Below, piece after piece: positions 23,891-36,168 of a stretch of 64,000 nucleotides of DNA. How positions within the stretch are numbered: the stretch's first letter is position 1; the number at the start of each line of letters is the position of its first letter. The position numbers and the translations under genes were made by a program. The DNA comes from Trema orientale (taxonomy: Eukaryota; Streptophyta; Magnoliopsida; Rosales; Cannabaceae), in assembly GCA_002914845.1 (NCBI GenBank), contig JXTC01000643.1:57141-121140 (forward strand), read 5' to 3'. The notes below the pieces were generated by a model that was not told where the DNA came from, did no database searches, and saw nothing but the letters and a program-made list of their open reading frames with translations.

Positions 23891-26410
23891 TGATATTCCA
23901 AATTTTAAATCAACAACCAAGTCCTCACATAATTAAATGGCCAATAATAATATGATTGCATAATATATCATTTTACATATTAATGTATTTATGTGAGTAT
24001 AATTTTGAGTATTTATTTTAGTATATTGGTTATTTAATAATCTCTATCTGTGAAGTAATTTTTGCAGTAAAATACTCAAGAGGTGCTCATTGATACAAGT
24101 TAATATGCCTAAGTCTAGCATTTTTATAGAAAAAAAAATGCTAGACTTAAGCATATTTTCCTTTAATTTGTAGTAAGTGGTGGTCATTAGCTAAGCCCTA
24201 CTTTTTTAAAAAAAAAAAAAAAATCTAGCATTTTTATAGTTATTTTGCTTATCATATCGCTAAATATACCTAAATAACCGAGTTGATTAGGAATCATTTT
24301 ATAAGTGTTTGAAGTATTAGAGTATTTTTTTTCTTTTTTTGTATTCAATGTGAGTTAATGATAATTTGTTTTAGTATGACAACTAGATGTTCCAATTTAT
24401 ATTTTTGCATGACTCCACGTTTGTTTGCTTTTAATATCTTAAACAAAAATTCATATGAGTTATTTCTTTATACTGTCAATTTGATTTTTGTAATACTATA
24501 ATAGCTCTAAAAAAAATTAATAAATTAAGGCCATTTTTGTAATATTATAATAGCTTTAAAAAAATATTAATAAATTAAGGCCAACATTGGTTAAGTCGGC
24601 TGATTCCTCTAGATAGACTTATATGTCTATTTTATCCACTGCCAATTATATGCTCTTCAAACTCCTCATTCTTACTCAATTAGAAGTCCATCCTATTTCC
24701 ATAATCGTACTCCTCTCACAATTATATTATTAAACTAAGTCGTATCTCTTCCTTGAGAATCTTAAAGGTTCTTTATCTATTTACTTTGAATTTCAATATT
24801 TAGTACTATCTTTTCGATAGATGTTTGATCAGTTGTTAATTCTCTTGTTAATTTTGAGTGTATTTATATTAACATGTTTATATTATTAGCCATTCTACCA
24901 ATATTTGAGAAAGCACTATTCTCAACTTTTTTAACATGGTTTTGTATACGTTTGAGTGTTCTACATGATCCTTGAAAGCTTAGATGTTGGTGTAACAAAT
25001 TATTGATATCCATATATATATATATGTACTTATGTGTATAAGAGGATAAGAAAAAAAAATCATTTATAAACTTAGGAGGAGTTTTAACTAAACCTGGTTC
25101 ATGTATTTAACTTTAGTTTTGAATCCTTTGTTCCAGTGTTGTTTAATTTTGTTTTTCATTGGCAGTGGGCAATTATTTTGTATATTATCTAACTTTTTTA
25201 TTCATATACTTATATCTTAAAAAAAAAAAGCTTAGTGGAGGTCCACGAACAGGCATTTAACTAGGTAGAATTATATTATTCATATTATTCGATCAACTAA
25301 TAATTACATGGTTCTATGTTTACTTTATAGGCTTTGGAAGTCACATGTTTGATGAATCAACCACTAATGTATGAGTTTTTATTTTAGTAGCTCAATTAAC
25401 TTTACTTATAAGGTTAAGTTTATTCTTTTTTGTTCTGATCAATGTTTTATGTAATGGTGATTCACAAATATCTTTCTCTTGAAAAAAAAAACAGCGTTCT
25501 ATATGTTCATAAGAGAAGCATAATGATGTCTTATATTCTCTTGTTTGAAATTATATACACAATGATTTATTTATTTTTGAGTTAGGTTTTTGGGATACTA
25601 ATTAGGGTAGTACCATTTGGTTAGTAATGGAAGGAACTTGTTATTTCAAAATATTAGGGCCACATCACTTGTACCTTGAGCAAAGAGTATTTTACAGAAA
25701 ATCAAGTGAAAGTCTAGAATCGTGGTAAGTAATGTTATATTTGTAATGTAAGAATTATCTATTTCTATGGACCCGTGAAATCCTTGGATTATATAAAAAT
25801 TTGTATCTGTTATTCCATTATGCCTGAAGCATAAACATCTAAATCTGTTATTCTTACATACATGATGCCTGAACATGTGGTGTATTTATAATGCTTGACA
25901 GGTATTGTTGAATAGGGTATGGTAGGTCAGCACCCAAATATCTAGTTCCTTCGGGAACATTATTAGGTTCTTTCTGAGACAATATTTAGTTCCTTTAGGA
26001 ACACTCTGATAGCAGTATAGGGAGGACCTCTATAGTACATAGAGCGGTCTGAGATGTATTTGGGACTCGAAACCTCTATACAACGGCTTATGATTAGTTA
26101 TTTGTAATTTGAGTGGCTCAGTATACTCTTCATGGTCTTGTGAGGCAATATAATATACACAAAAATCCTAATCATATGAATATCTATTCTCTGGTATATG
26201 CACTTTGCATTTCACTCGTTACTTTCTGAGTTCCATATTCATATATGTTCTTACATTGCAGATGATACAGCTAATATGTGAGTGAAGAGGAGGAGTGCTG
26301 ACTTTTCTACTGCGGTTTGTGTATACAAACATTTTGATGATTTGGTTTTTTTGATGGATGATTTTGTACCTATTTTTGAGTATGTATATATTATGTATGT
26401 AATGTCTGTG
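23891..26410 (+). repeat. 3' LTR of the gypsy fossil (incomplete)
   Basis: Direct repeat of the 5' LTR from TGATATTCC onward, matching through TGTGAGTGAAGAGGAGGAGTG near 26280. It carries its own small insert (24130-24223) and a local duplication of about 55 bp near 24530-24590. Beyond about 26410 the sequence is copia Gag. Confidence 0.8.
24130..24223. mobile_element. Small retroposed insert with poly-A and 16-bp target duplication
   Basis: TCTAGCATTTTTATAG occurs at 24114-24129 and again at 24224-24239; the other LTR has it once. Between the copies are 94 bp that begin with an inverted copy of the flank (AATGCTAGACTTAAGCATA), continue with about 50 bp of unknown origin and end in about 17 A. 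Duplication length and poly-A suggest LINE-machinery retroposition. Confidence 0.6.
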
Positions 26411-26419
26411 TCACTTAAA

Positions 26420-27560
26420 ATAATGAAGCGTTATTTATGCTTGTCCATGACCCATGAAATTCGGAATGTTCTTTACAAAGTATTCTATGATGGAAGCAAC
26501 GAATTACAAGTTTTCTCTTTATACTAGAAAACTTTTACAACCAAACAAAGTGGAAAATCCCTTTCTTTGTACTATGGATAATGGACAAAAGTTTTTCAAG
26601 AATTAGATCATGGTGACAAAGTAGTCATAAAGGATCCTGATGATGTTAAAACATATCAAAAGTCCATTGAACAATTGAGGGTCTACATATTTCTTGTAGG
26701 ATTGGATTAAAGGTTTGAATGAATTCGCAAAAAAATTGTATGCAAAGAACAAATTCTAAATTTGGAAGAATGTTATTCTCTAGTCTAACTATGTTCCACT
26801 ACGCTAAATGAGGAGTCTAAAGCTTCTACTATGGTTGCCCAAAACTAATTAATCAGTAAGACCAACCCAAATAAAACAATCAAAAAAATTCCAACCGTTC
26901 AGACAAACCCATCTATAAATGCACTCATTTCAACTATATTGGCCATTCAAATAATCATTGTTCTGAACTTGTTGGATATCCAGATTGGTAGAACCCTACT
27001 CGGCATAGGAATTGCAAGGGGACTCCTACTATTGCGATTGTTCAAACAACAAAGGAAGATGATGTAGCTAAAAAAGCCTCTGTATTGGTAACAACTGTAA
27101 ACACTAGTGTTAAGGTTTTAAATTCTACTATACCTATTTTGAATAATACATAAATAATTAATTTCGGTGCCAAATGACATTTGATTCTAGACAGGTCTAT
27201 TCTCTTAACTTTTTCTCACAAAATTTTGTATCTATTGCCAATAGTAATACAACCCTGATTATTGAGGAAGGTTCTTTAACTCTCACTGATACTTTTAACT
27301 CTGGATTCTATTTAGTCATTCCTTATATTATAATCTGTTATCAGTCTCCCAAATAACTACAACTCTATCTTGTGTTGTAAATTTTTTGGCTTAAATTTTG
27401 TGTGTTCAAGGACATCCAGACAAGGCAGATGATTGGTTATGATATTAAGATATGGAAGCTAGAGTATTTGGACTTGCGGTCAAGGACTTCAAATAAGGTA
27501 CAACAAGCTTTAGTTGTGGATAGAATTGAACAATGTAAGAATAAAACTGAGATTTGATTA
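26420..27560 (+). mobile_element. Ty1/copia fossil, Gag and protease-like part
   Basis: Plus-strand peptides resemble a plant copia Gag (YQKSIEQLRVYIFLVGLD at about 26655, CKEQILNLEE at about 26740) and then a protease/pre-integrase region (MTFDSRQVYSLNFFSQNFVS at 27174, followed by IANSNTTLIIEEGSLTLTD). It is the probable continuation of the copia element whose LTR and primer site lie at 15700-15876, separated by the gypsy insertion. Several breaks; polymerase part missing. Confidence 0.6.
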
Positions 27561-27569
27561 TGGTATCAA

Positions 27570-27790
27570 TGTTTGTGGCTTACCTGAGAAAGGAGCTCCA
27601 GTGGAGCTTACGATGGTGGTGGAGAAAGTTGGAGGGACGGAGATGGGATAGAGTGGAGTGGGGTGGAGGGGTGGGCGGAGATGATAGAGAGACAGAGAAA
27701 GACAGAGAAACAGAGAGAGAGAGAGAAAAATGGAAAAAAAGAGAAAAAGAAAGAATAGGGAGGAAGATGAGGTTCTGTTCATATTTCAAT
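27570..27790. repeat. GA-rich low-complexity stretch
   Basis: A purine-rich run (GAGACAGAGAAAGACAGAG and similar) after a short GC-richer piece. Frames on both strands are low complexity. It may be internal DNA of the CACTA fragment that follows. Confidence 0.5.
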
Positions 27791-28224
27791 TGACACCTAT
27801 TACCACAAAATTTGTCGTCGTAATAGCTTCAGATATTTTTTCCGGTAAAATTTGCCCGCGAGGATAGCGCGTGAAATGGACTTTCAATTTTTTCACCTAT
27901 TGCCACAATGTTTTGACCTATTGTCACAATATATATCGTGGCAATAAGTCCAGAAATTTATATTTTATGAAATTTTCCCATGACTATAGCTCAAGACATG
28001 GACATTTCAATTTTTCACCTATTGTCGCAAATTTTTACCTATTTTGACGACTTATGTCGTCGCAATAGATCAAACGGTGAAATATTAGTGCAATCTTAAT
28101 TAGCAAGAAAATCTCAAAATCATATGGTGACTACAGTTTTTTGTCGTTATAATTAGGGACTCTATTATGGCGACATTCTGTCACGACAATAAATTTTGTC
28201 GCAATATGTAACTTTTATTGTAGT
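27780..28224. mobile_element. CACTA-like right end fragment
   Basis: Subterminal motifs of the type ATTGCCACAATGTTTTGACC / TTGTCGTCGTAATAGC recur in both orientations, and the segment ends in TTTTATTGTAGTG (CACTACAATAAAA on the other strand), a CACTA terminus of another subfamily than the one at 3956. The left end is not visible. No coding sequence. Confidence 0.6.
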
Positions 28225-29802
28225 GAACATAAGAACCAGCTTTTAATTAAAGCAAAGATGTATGTTTTCTTGTATTTAAAACTGAAGCTGCCTTTAAAAT
28301 ATATAGAAAAAATCAAGTAGAGAGAATTAGTAAGGAAAAAAACGAAAAGTAGTGGGATAGTAGAGATAAACGTGGAGAAGATAACGGTGGAGAGAATATC
28401 TAGAGTCTAACAAAAAGGTTGGATTTGGTCTTTATTTTACTAAGTCCAATAAAGTAGTTTTAAAGATATTAAAAAATATTATTATTTAATTAAGAAATAG
28501 CAAAACTATGGCTCCACTACTTGTTTTCTCCAGATACAACCACGTATAATAAAAAAAAAAAAATCACTCTGCTCAAACATACAATGATCTAGACTCGATA
28601 GTGCAGTAAATTCATGATCCGAGCTACTAGTGAAAAGGCGACTTTGGAGGTTAACTGTGGGTTCATTTGAACATTCAACTGAGTAGGGATGAGTGTTCTA
28701 AGCACTCAATAGCTTGCCTAAGTTATCAACGGAGGTAGGAGTCTAATTACTTGGTTTTAATTTTGACTATAAATTGGTATTTTTTGATACTTTAGAGCAT
28801 AATCAAGATTTTTTGATTGAAAAGGTTGTTTAAAGTTTATCTTTGATTGTTTTTTTTTTTTTGTAATTTGGACATATTGACCTATTGTGAACTACTATGG
28901 GATTGTGAAAAAATGTTTTATTAGCTAGTACAAAATTTTTCGTTTTTTTGAAATTTGGATGCTATGTTGATAAAATTTCGTTAAATCCTAGAGTTGTTTT
29001 TAAAAGGGAATTAAAGTACGATTTGGATTAAAAAACATGGTGCATAATTGTTCTAAATAGTGAAATATACTGTGAATATTATAGGATAATACTTGAGATT
29101 AGATTTGCATTATAGTAGTTTAGGCCAGCAGTGAGTTGCTATACTACTAGCTAGGTAAAACACATACGAACCTATGTAATACACTATTAGGTTAATATCA
29201 GGATGTAGAGTACTTTGGCAAGGGTACTATAATGCTATGATAGAAAAATAAGTACTCACTCTACCTTGTTTAATTGATATACAAGATTAAATGGTTTTAA
29301 ACATATATGTGGATCGACTCTTGGATTTTTAAATCATGTTTGAGAAAGAATAAGTGTGTCAGTCTCAAAAAATATACCAATTTTGAAAATGGTAAATGAA
29401 TTCCTACTGAGCTTCCAAACTCACTCCATTTTTTCTCCTCCTTTCGAGTACTAGTTGTTGGATCATAAACTTATTTTGAGCCCAAGTTCAAAGTTCAATT
29501 TCATTAGTTGAAGTTTAGCCCAAAACTTGATCCAAGTCCATCAAGAAGAAGTTTCTAAAAATTTGAATATGGTAAGTTAGTGTGATTTGTATTATTTTAA
29601 GTGTGTAGCTAAGATTTATTTGTATTATTTTATTTGTAGCATTTTGTATGGTGGAGGAAGAGTGACTTCAAGTATAAATACCCCTCTCTATTTGAGTTCT
29701 AAGCATTAAGTAAGAAGCAACACTTCTAAGAGTGAAGTGAGGAAGAATAGAAACATAGCTTCTAGTAAGTGAGTGAGCTTGAAGAGTGAAATTGAGAGTT
29801 TT
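28225..29802. other. Gene-poor stretch; possible copia-type LTR start near 29456
   Basis: No protein match. From about 29456 (TGTTGGATCATAAAC) the DNA looks LTR-like, with a TATA box in AAGTATAAATACCCC at about 29673 followed by an A/G-rich leader. It is cut by the gypsy element that begins at 29803 and may resume at 33417, but no second terminus was proven. Confidence 0.35.
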
Positions 29803-32800
29803 TATAAAATCTTAAGTTTTATAAGGGTAAAAATATAATTTCTGGGCAAATAGTAATCTCTTAATATTGAATTTTTGAGTATTTAATTAAATATGTCTGA
29901 GTTGAATATGGACACAGTCAAGACTAGGTACTTTTGGGGTTAAATTATAAATATTTTTGTGAAATGAGGGACTAAAATGAAAGAATCTTCTAAAAATTAT
30001 GGCCAACGTAGAATTTTTAAAAGATATTCGGTCGAACCAGGGACTACCGCAAATCCCACTAGCAACAGTTTCCGAAATTGCCTATTAATCCACCGAGAGT
30101 TTCATCTTTTTTCCCCAAAGTCCTCAGCCATTTTCGAAATTTCTTCCAAACTGTCACTGTTCACGTGCGGCCCAGCCAGCCACCGAGCTGCCTCATGCAC
30201 CGCCCCGCATCCAGACCAGCTGCCGATGACTCGATGCCCACTGCTGCTGCCCTTTTCGCCGTCCCTTGCCAGAGTTATAGGCTGCCGAGAAATACCGCCT
30301 CCGATTGGATTTTTGGACGTCGTTTCATCGTTCGGCATCCGTTTTGCTCACCGCCAGCACCATTAGCTTCATCTCAACGCCGCCATCCATTTTTGACCAC
30401 CCAGGGATACCATCTCAACACTGGTGAGAAACTCACTACTGTTACATTATTTTAATATTAAATTTGTGGTATTTTTGTAATTATTTAAGAAATGAACTGT
30501 TTAGTCTGAGAAAATTATACCACGTTAAAGAGGAAGTTGAGATGAGAATAATCATGATTTTGAAGTGTTGAAGAAGTATCCAGAAGTGCGTTAATTTTTA
30601 AATTGAAAAAATGGCATTTTTCTAAATATTACCAAAAAGGGAAATTTTTATAATTTTCGGATTTTTGAGCTTAATTAATGCTCAGGACCTCGAAACTGAA
30701 TTCTGACTTCGAATTTGGACTTAGTGCAATAGAGAGACAAATTTTGATATAAAATATCACTATGTTCTGAAGTGGCACAAAAATCAAGAAAATGACTCGC
30801 GAATAGGGTAGTTTTGCGTGCCACGGGCCGATCCTGTACCAGGAACCATTTTCGACTAAAATGTCTAACTCAGAGTTTTCCGGTGCTCTGAATTCAGTGA
30901 TGACCTCTGTTTATCAATCTGAGACTCCGTTAGAAAATTCACTTTTTCAAGTGTACATGGAAGGATCCGGAAATGACCGTCTGAGCAACCAGGTGATCAA
31001 CAGAGGACTTTTCTACCATCGTTAGCTCGGTATAACTACCATCTCAAGGTAGAGGATTCAGTTACCTTATTTTCTGTTATTTTTCATTAGAATTGGAATA
31101 TATTGTGAAAAGTAAAATTTGGTGAAATTATTTAATTAAATTGTTTGAATAATTATTTTCGTGAAATGTGAATTTATGAAATATTGTGGACTACTCTGGA
31201 TATTTTATGTATGATTTTGTCCAAGTTTTATACTTGGGATTTGATTAAATTATACGAATTGTACTGTCAAATTTTAAAAGTACAAAATGGATTTTTATCT
31301 AAAGTTCAGAGCACGTCCAGAATATTAAGAGTAACACGTTCCTCTGTATCAGCCCAATACAAGGGTGACCTGCATGGTCTCCCATATAATACTTTATATA
31401 GAGCCATGCCAAGAGTGGTTTGGTAGCTGTTATTGTAAGCAAACTCTACCAATGATAGGTAATCATCCCAACTTCTATCAAATTCTAGTATACAAAAGCA
31501 AAACATGTCCTCTAGAATCTGAATAGTCCTCTCAGATTGGCCATCTGTCGGAGGATGATGAGCTGTACTGAGATTTAGTTCTGTTCCCAAAGCCCTCTAC
31601 AAAGCTCTCAAGAACTTAGATGTAATTCTTAGGTCTCTGTCAGAAACTGTGCTTGAGGGCACTCCATGCAATAGAACAATGTTATCAATATAGAGACGAC
31701 TAAACTTGTTGAGTGAAAAATCAGACCTAATCGTTATAAAATGAGCAGTTTATCATCCGATCGACTATTACCCAAACTGTGTCGTTCTTTCTCCGAGTCA
31801 TTGGTAAAACCATTACAAAGTCCATAGTGATCTTGTCCTATTTCCACTTCGGTATGGGTAAAGGCTGTAGTAGACCAGCTGATCTCTGGCATTCTGCCTT
31901 GACTTGTTGACACATTCAGTATGTGGAAGTACCATTACAGGAGGATGTAACTTATGAGGAATAACCAATTCGAATACTGGGAAGAGAGCTCAAGATACTT
32001 CGGAACAGAGAAATACTACTTGTCAAGGTTCTCTAGTAACACCACAAGGAACACGAAGCCACTCGAGAGCTAGAAACAAAAATGTATAAGAAATATCCTT
32101 ATTTGTTTAATTTTCAGCTTAAGATTGTACATTGAATTCTTGTGTTGCATTCGAATTTCGGGACGAAATTCCTTTAAGGAGAAGAGGATATAAAATTCTA
32201 AGTTTTATAAGGGTAAAAATGTAATTTTTAGACATATGGCAATCTCGTAATATTGAATTTTCGAGTATTTAATTAAATATGTCTGAGTTGAATGTGGACA
32301 CAATCAAGACTAGGTACTTTTGGGGTTAAATTGTAAATATTTTTGTGAAAGGATGGACTAAAATGAAAGAATCTTTTAAAAACTATGGCCAAAGTAGAAT
32401 TTTTAAAAGATATTCGGTTGAACCAGGGACTGCCACGTGTCCCACTAGCAACAATTTCCAAAATTGCCTATTAATCCCCTGAGAGTTTCTTCTTTTTTCC
32501 CCGAATTCCTCAGCCGTTTTCGAAATTTCTCCCAAACTATCACTGTTCACGCATGGCCTAGCCAGCCACCGAGTTGCCTTACATGCCACCCCGTATCCTA
32601 GCCCAACTGCCGATGAGTCGGTGAGAGCCCGTAAACCCACACGGAATTTTCTGATTACTTCCACTCAATAGGTGTAGGCATTCAGTTGTTCCTCCAACTC
32701 AGCAGGCATAGGCACATGGATGTCCCTCTGATTTTTTGGGATAGGTATCAGGCAAAGAGTACTTAATACACATAGTACGAGTTACTCTGGTTCGTGATGA

Positions 32801-33411
32801 GAGGATGCAAACTCATGGGATTGTTTGATTTGTGATATATACACTATGGATTATTTATCTTGTTTTAATGTATAGTTTGAATATGATTTCTGTTGATGAT
32901 TTGAATTTACTTTTGATTAGATATTTTGTAAACTGTTTTTTTTTTTTTTTGAAACAACTAATCATGCAGGAATTTTTGAATTAAGTGTTTTTCCCAAAAA
33001 AGTAATTGGGTATCCTACGAGGCATTTCATGCTCACGCCCCTATTCTCCCTTTCAGGTTGTACTCAGAGTAACTTCGGAAGCTCAGGAGTTGATCAGAAG
33101 GAAGTTGCTTATCTATTAACTACTTAGTAAGTGTGTAAGATAGTACTGTTTATTTTCTTGGCTTATAATAACACTTAAGGACCCGTTATACGAACTTGGT
33201 CTGTATAATTATTATGTTAGATTGTGAGACTATTAATAATGATGCTTGGTTTATTTTATAAATTTTCTTAACAATATGCGTCTAATGGTGATTACAAAAC
33301 TGTGAGAATTTTACTTTCAAAATTATTTTATAAATTTTTCAAAAATAATTTTTGAATTTTTATTTTATGAAATTCCTTTTTTGCCACTGACTCAGAGTTT
33401 GGGTCGTGACA
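29803..33411 (+). mobile_element. Second Ty3/gypsy fossil with GTTTT target duplication
   Basis: GTTTT flanks the element at 29798-29802 and 33412-33416. The LTRs start TATAAAAT (29803 and 32189) and the 3' copy ends GGTCGTGACA; the first 400 bp of the two copies agree at roughly nine bases in ten. Before the 3' LTR lie a chromodomain-like tail (about 31925-32110) and a purine tract AAGGAGAAGAGGA. Between them, 31296-31910 carries gypsy integrase-like sequence on the minus strand (LSTAHHPPTDGQSERTIQIL, EFAYNNSYQTTLGMALYKV). The internal region is far shorter than in a whole element; it is broken and rearranged. Confidence 0.75.
32189..33411 (+). repeat. 3' LTR of the second gypsy fossil
   Basis: About 1.2 kb starting TATAAAATTC and ending GTCGTGACA, directly followed by the target duplication. 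Its first half repeats 29803-30230; the second half differs from the DNA that follows the 5' copy, so the two LTRs are not full matches. Confidence 0.7.
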
Positions 33412-34049
33412 GTTTTCTCTTATGATAATATTTGAGTAACTAATAAAGCTTGTTTTATTTCCATCAATGGTGTGAGTTTGTGAGATGTTTTCTTGGCTAG
33501 TCAGGCTACTTTGGTATTCTCGTGATCTCATTGTTCTTTCCGTGTTTAATTATTTGGCTATGTTATCTTAAAATATATCTTGTATGAGAATATTTTTATT
33601 ACGGTTAAGGACTTCGTGTGTAAAAAGAGACATTTTAAAACAATTAAGGACTTGATTTAGTAAGCTATATATAACTTTGGATGTTGGAGTATATGTATGT
33701 TATGGGTGAAGATCATTACTTTAGAAAACACATTTGGACTTTGATGTTCCATGTCTTTTATTTGTTCATAAATTTAAAGTTTTTACCAAATGGGTTGTCA
33801 AATAAAATAAGTAGACTTTTCTAGAACCCTAATATTCGATTTGAACCCTAAGTGTTATTCTCTAATCTGAAGTTTATCAATTTTATGGACCGAAATATTT
33901 GAATGTCTGAGCTTTGTAAATCAAATCTTTTAAGTTATATTTCTTTGTACCTCAATCACGGTCATGGGTTTTAAGTATTGATATGTTAACTGGCACTAGA
34001 TTTCCTCATCTTATATTACACGTTTTATTTTCTTTTCATTCTCTTTTGC

Positions 34050-34540
34050 CGATGTAATTGAGCAGATTTACGGAAAATAGGATTCACCTTCCAGTTCCCA
34101 CTGCATGTCGTATTCCAAAACTTGTTATTTTTCTAGTCTTTTTTAATATCTAGTCATTTTGTTCCCGAAAAGCGTGAACAGTGTAACAATTAACACGCGC
34201 GTTATATCGATATTAATAGAGTTTACTTCAATATGGCCAATTGATATAATATAACGGGGATTATGTATATCTTGTCCAACACAGTATATAAACCAATCAT
34301 ATAATTAAGGATAAATAGGTGACAACGACCATTGACTATAGATTGGATTTTAGTAAAAGAAAAACAAGAATTGCTATTTCTAAGAAACCTTTTTTTTTAA
34401 GCAACTGATCCTTGTTCACTCAAAGTTAAATAAACAAAACGGAATCAAAGAATAAATAATATGCAAACTAATACCTAGTAAGCATACCTTTGCTGAATGA
34501 GACGTACGTAGAGATTTTGATCAACAAAGAGTGCTTTTGA
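34050..34540 (-). repeat. Copy 1 of an unidentified duplicated segment
   Basis: Shares an ordered series of blocks with 35590-36060: GGAAAATAGGATT, TCCAAAACTTGTTATTT, GAACAGTGTAACA, ATAATATAACG, TCCTTGTTCACTCA and finally, on the minus strand, a GATCAAAATCTCTACG...GCAAAG|GTATG block that looks like an exon end with splice donor. The strand is chosen from that donor. Function unknown. Confidence 0.5.
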
Positions 34541-34607
34541 GTTGTGGAATTATAATAAATAAGATTTTCCAAATAATGGTTTTGATTTGTGGAATATTTA
34601 TAATAAT

Positions 34608-34778
34608 CTAGGACACGTTTGGTACAAGATTCGAATCATATTCTTCAAATTCAGAAATAGCTTTATGTAAAAAGCTGGAAGGATAAATGATAAATGTTTT
34701 ATCCTTCCAACTTTCTACATAAAAACTGTTTCTGAATTTAAAAAATGGGATTCGAATCCTATACTAAACACACTCTAG
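34608..34778. mobile_element. Foldback MITE, about 170 bp
   Basis: Nearly the whole element is an inverted repeat. The left arm CTAGGACACGTTTGGTAC...GAAGGATAAA pairs with the right arm, whose complement begins CTAGAGTGTGTTTAGTAT and also ends GAAGGATAAA. The arms meet at a short AT-rich loop. It encodes nothing. The superfamily is not settled from the ends alone. Confidence 0.7.
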
Positions 34779-35589
34779 TAACTCCCGCTGAGTGTCAAAA
34801 AGGGGAGCGACTCAACCCGGAGTATTATGAAAATTCCCGTTATGTTCCTTGGACTGATGCTTACTCGTGGATACAACCCGCACCACCACTATCACACATT
34901 CCGACATGAAGAAACATAAAAATTAAAACAAAGGATATTTGAAAACCCATTCCCAACGTGAATTGGAGTCAAAATAGATGTAAATGAGTCAAAATAGATG
35001 TAAATATAGCAGGATTCTTACATGAATTGGATTGTAGTGGAAGTAGATTATTAATTTGCTAAAATAGTTCATTTTCAGTTAAGTCAATTATACCATAATC
35101 AGAGTAAAAATGAAAATACGCATTGAGCCTAAACTTCTAATTTCTAAACGTATCTTTGTAATTCATATTTCATTAGGCTACGTTCGGGCTTGAATTCACT
35201 TGAGAACAAGAAAAATAAATAAGAGGTTCTTGTTATTTGGATTTTATTTAAAATTTGGCAAAAGTAAGAAAGACAAAAATACTTCAAAAAGTGAAAAAAT
35301 ATTAGTATTTGGTTAATAATCATCACAAAAATAATGAGAAAAATAAAACGTCAATATATGTAGAATTGTTTTTTTTTTTTTTTGAGTAATATATATATAT
35401 AGTCAAATTTGAAATTTAGTTTCTTTCTTGTTTTCAAAATTACCCTCTTTATACATTTTCCTCCTTAAAAAAATCCAGATCAGATCCAAACAGAGTATGT
35501 GTATAACTCTGCACTAGATATCGTCATGTTCTACTAAAACGTTTGTCGTTTATCTTGTTTTCATTTGAACATGCAGTCACGCCGGTTGA

Positions 35590-36060
35590 TGGAAAATAGG
35601 ATTGACCTTTACGCATCTCCCACATGGCATGTGATCATCTTCCAAAACTTGTTATTTATCTTATAGATTTTAATCCCAGGAAAATATCCCAAACTGTTTC
35701 TTTTAAGACGTTTGAACAGTGTAACACGCACGTTAAATCGATCTTTGGAGAGTTTACGACTAATTGAAACATAATATAACGCGGATCACGTATTGTTTTA
35801 CACAATGATAGTAATTAAGTAATCATCTAAGAATGATAACGATATTGACAATAGTGATTGGAAATTTGGAATTAATTAAAATGAAAACAAGAATTTCTAC
35901 TTCTACCAAACTTCTTTTTTTTCCTTCTTGGGAAGCAGAGAAAACCGTTCCTTGTTCACTCAGAAATAAAGAAAAAATATAGCAAATATACTTTATATAT
36001 ATATATATATATATACCTGGTTGAGTCGTAGAGAATTTGATGAACATATTGAAGTTGATG
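35590..36060 (-). repeat. Copy 2 of the duplicated segment, with possible first exon
   Basis: Same block order as copy 1. On the minus strand, upstream DNA at about 36100-36020 reads as a possible first exon (MISSGSSLSLLSHQLQYVHQ) ending in CAACCAG|GTATATA, a good donor site, followed by an AT-rich intron-like run. No downstream exon was identified, so this could be a gene relic, a non-coding RNA or a duplicated promoter/leader. Confidence 0.4.
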
Positions 36061-36127
36061 AGATAGAAGGGAAAGGGAGGAACCGCTGGAAATCATCGGA
36101 ATGGGCGGCCTTGGGAAGAATATGAAT

Positions 36128-36168
<41 letters not shown>

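Larger units (their letters stand above)
15878..26410 (+). mobile_element. Ty3/gypsy chromovirus-like fossil, about 10.5 kb, broken
   Basis: Two direct LTR copies (15878-19147 and 23891-26410) flank an internal region with primer site, Gag, protease, reverse transcriptase, RNase H, integrase and chromodomain-like tail in the order of chromoviruses. The LTR begins TGATATTCC and ends GATGTTACA. The two LTR copies differ at roughly one base in ten in their first 300 bp, so insertion was long ago. The 3' LTR copy is incomplete and abuts copia Gag sequence. Many breaks are spread through the coding part, so the element is dead. Its insertion into a copia element is shown by the copia parts on both sides. 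Confidence 0.85.

Noticed and set aside
27554-27793. Overlapping frames on both strands in GA-rich DNA
   Set aside because: Low-complexity purine/pyrimidine run gives open frames on both strands; no family resemblance.
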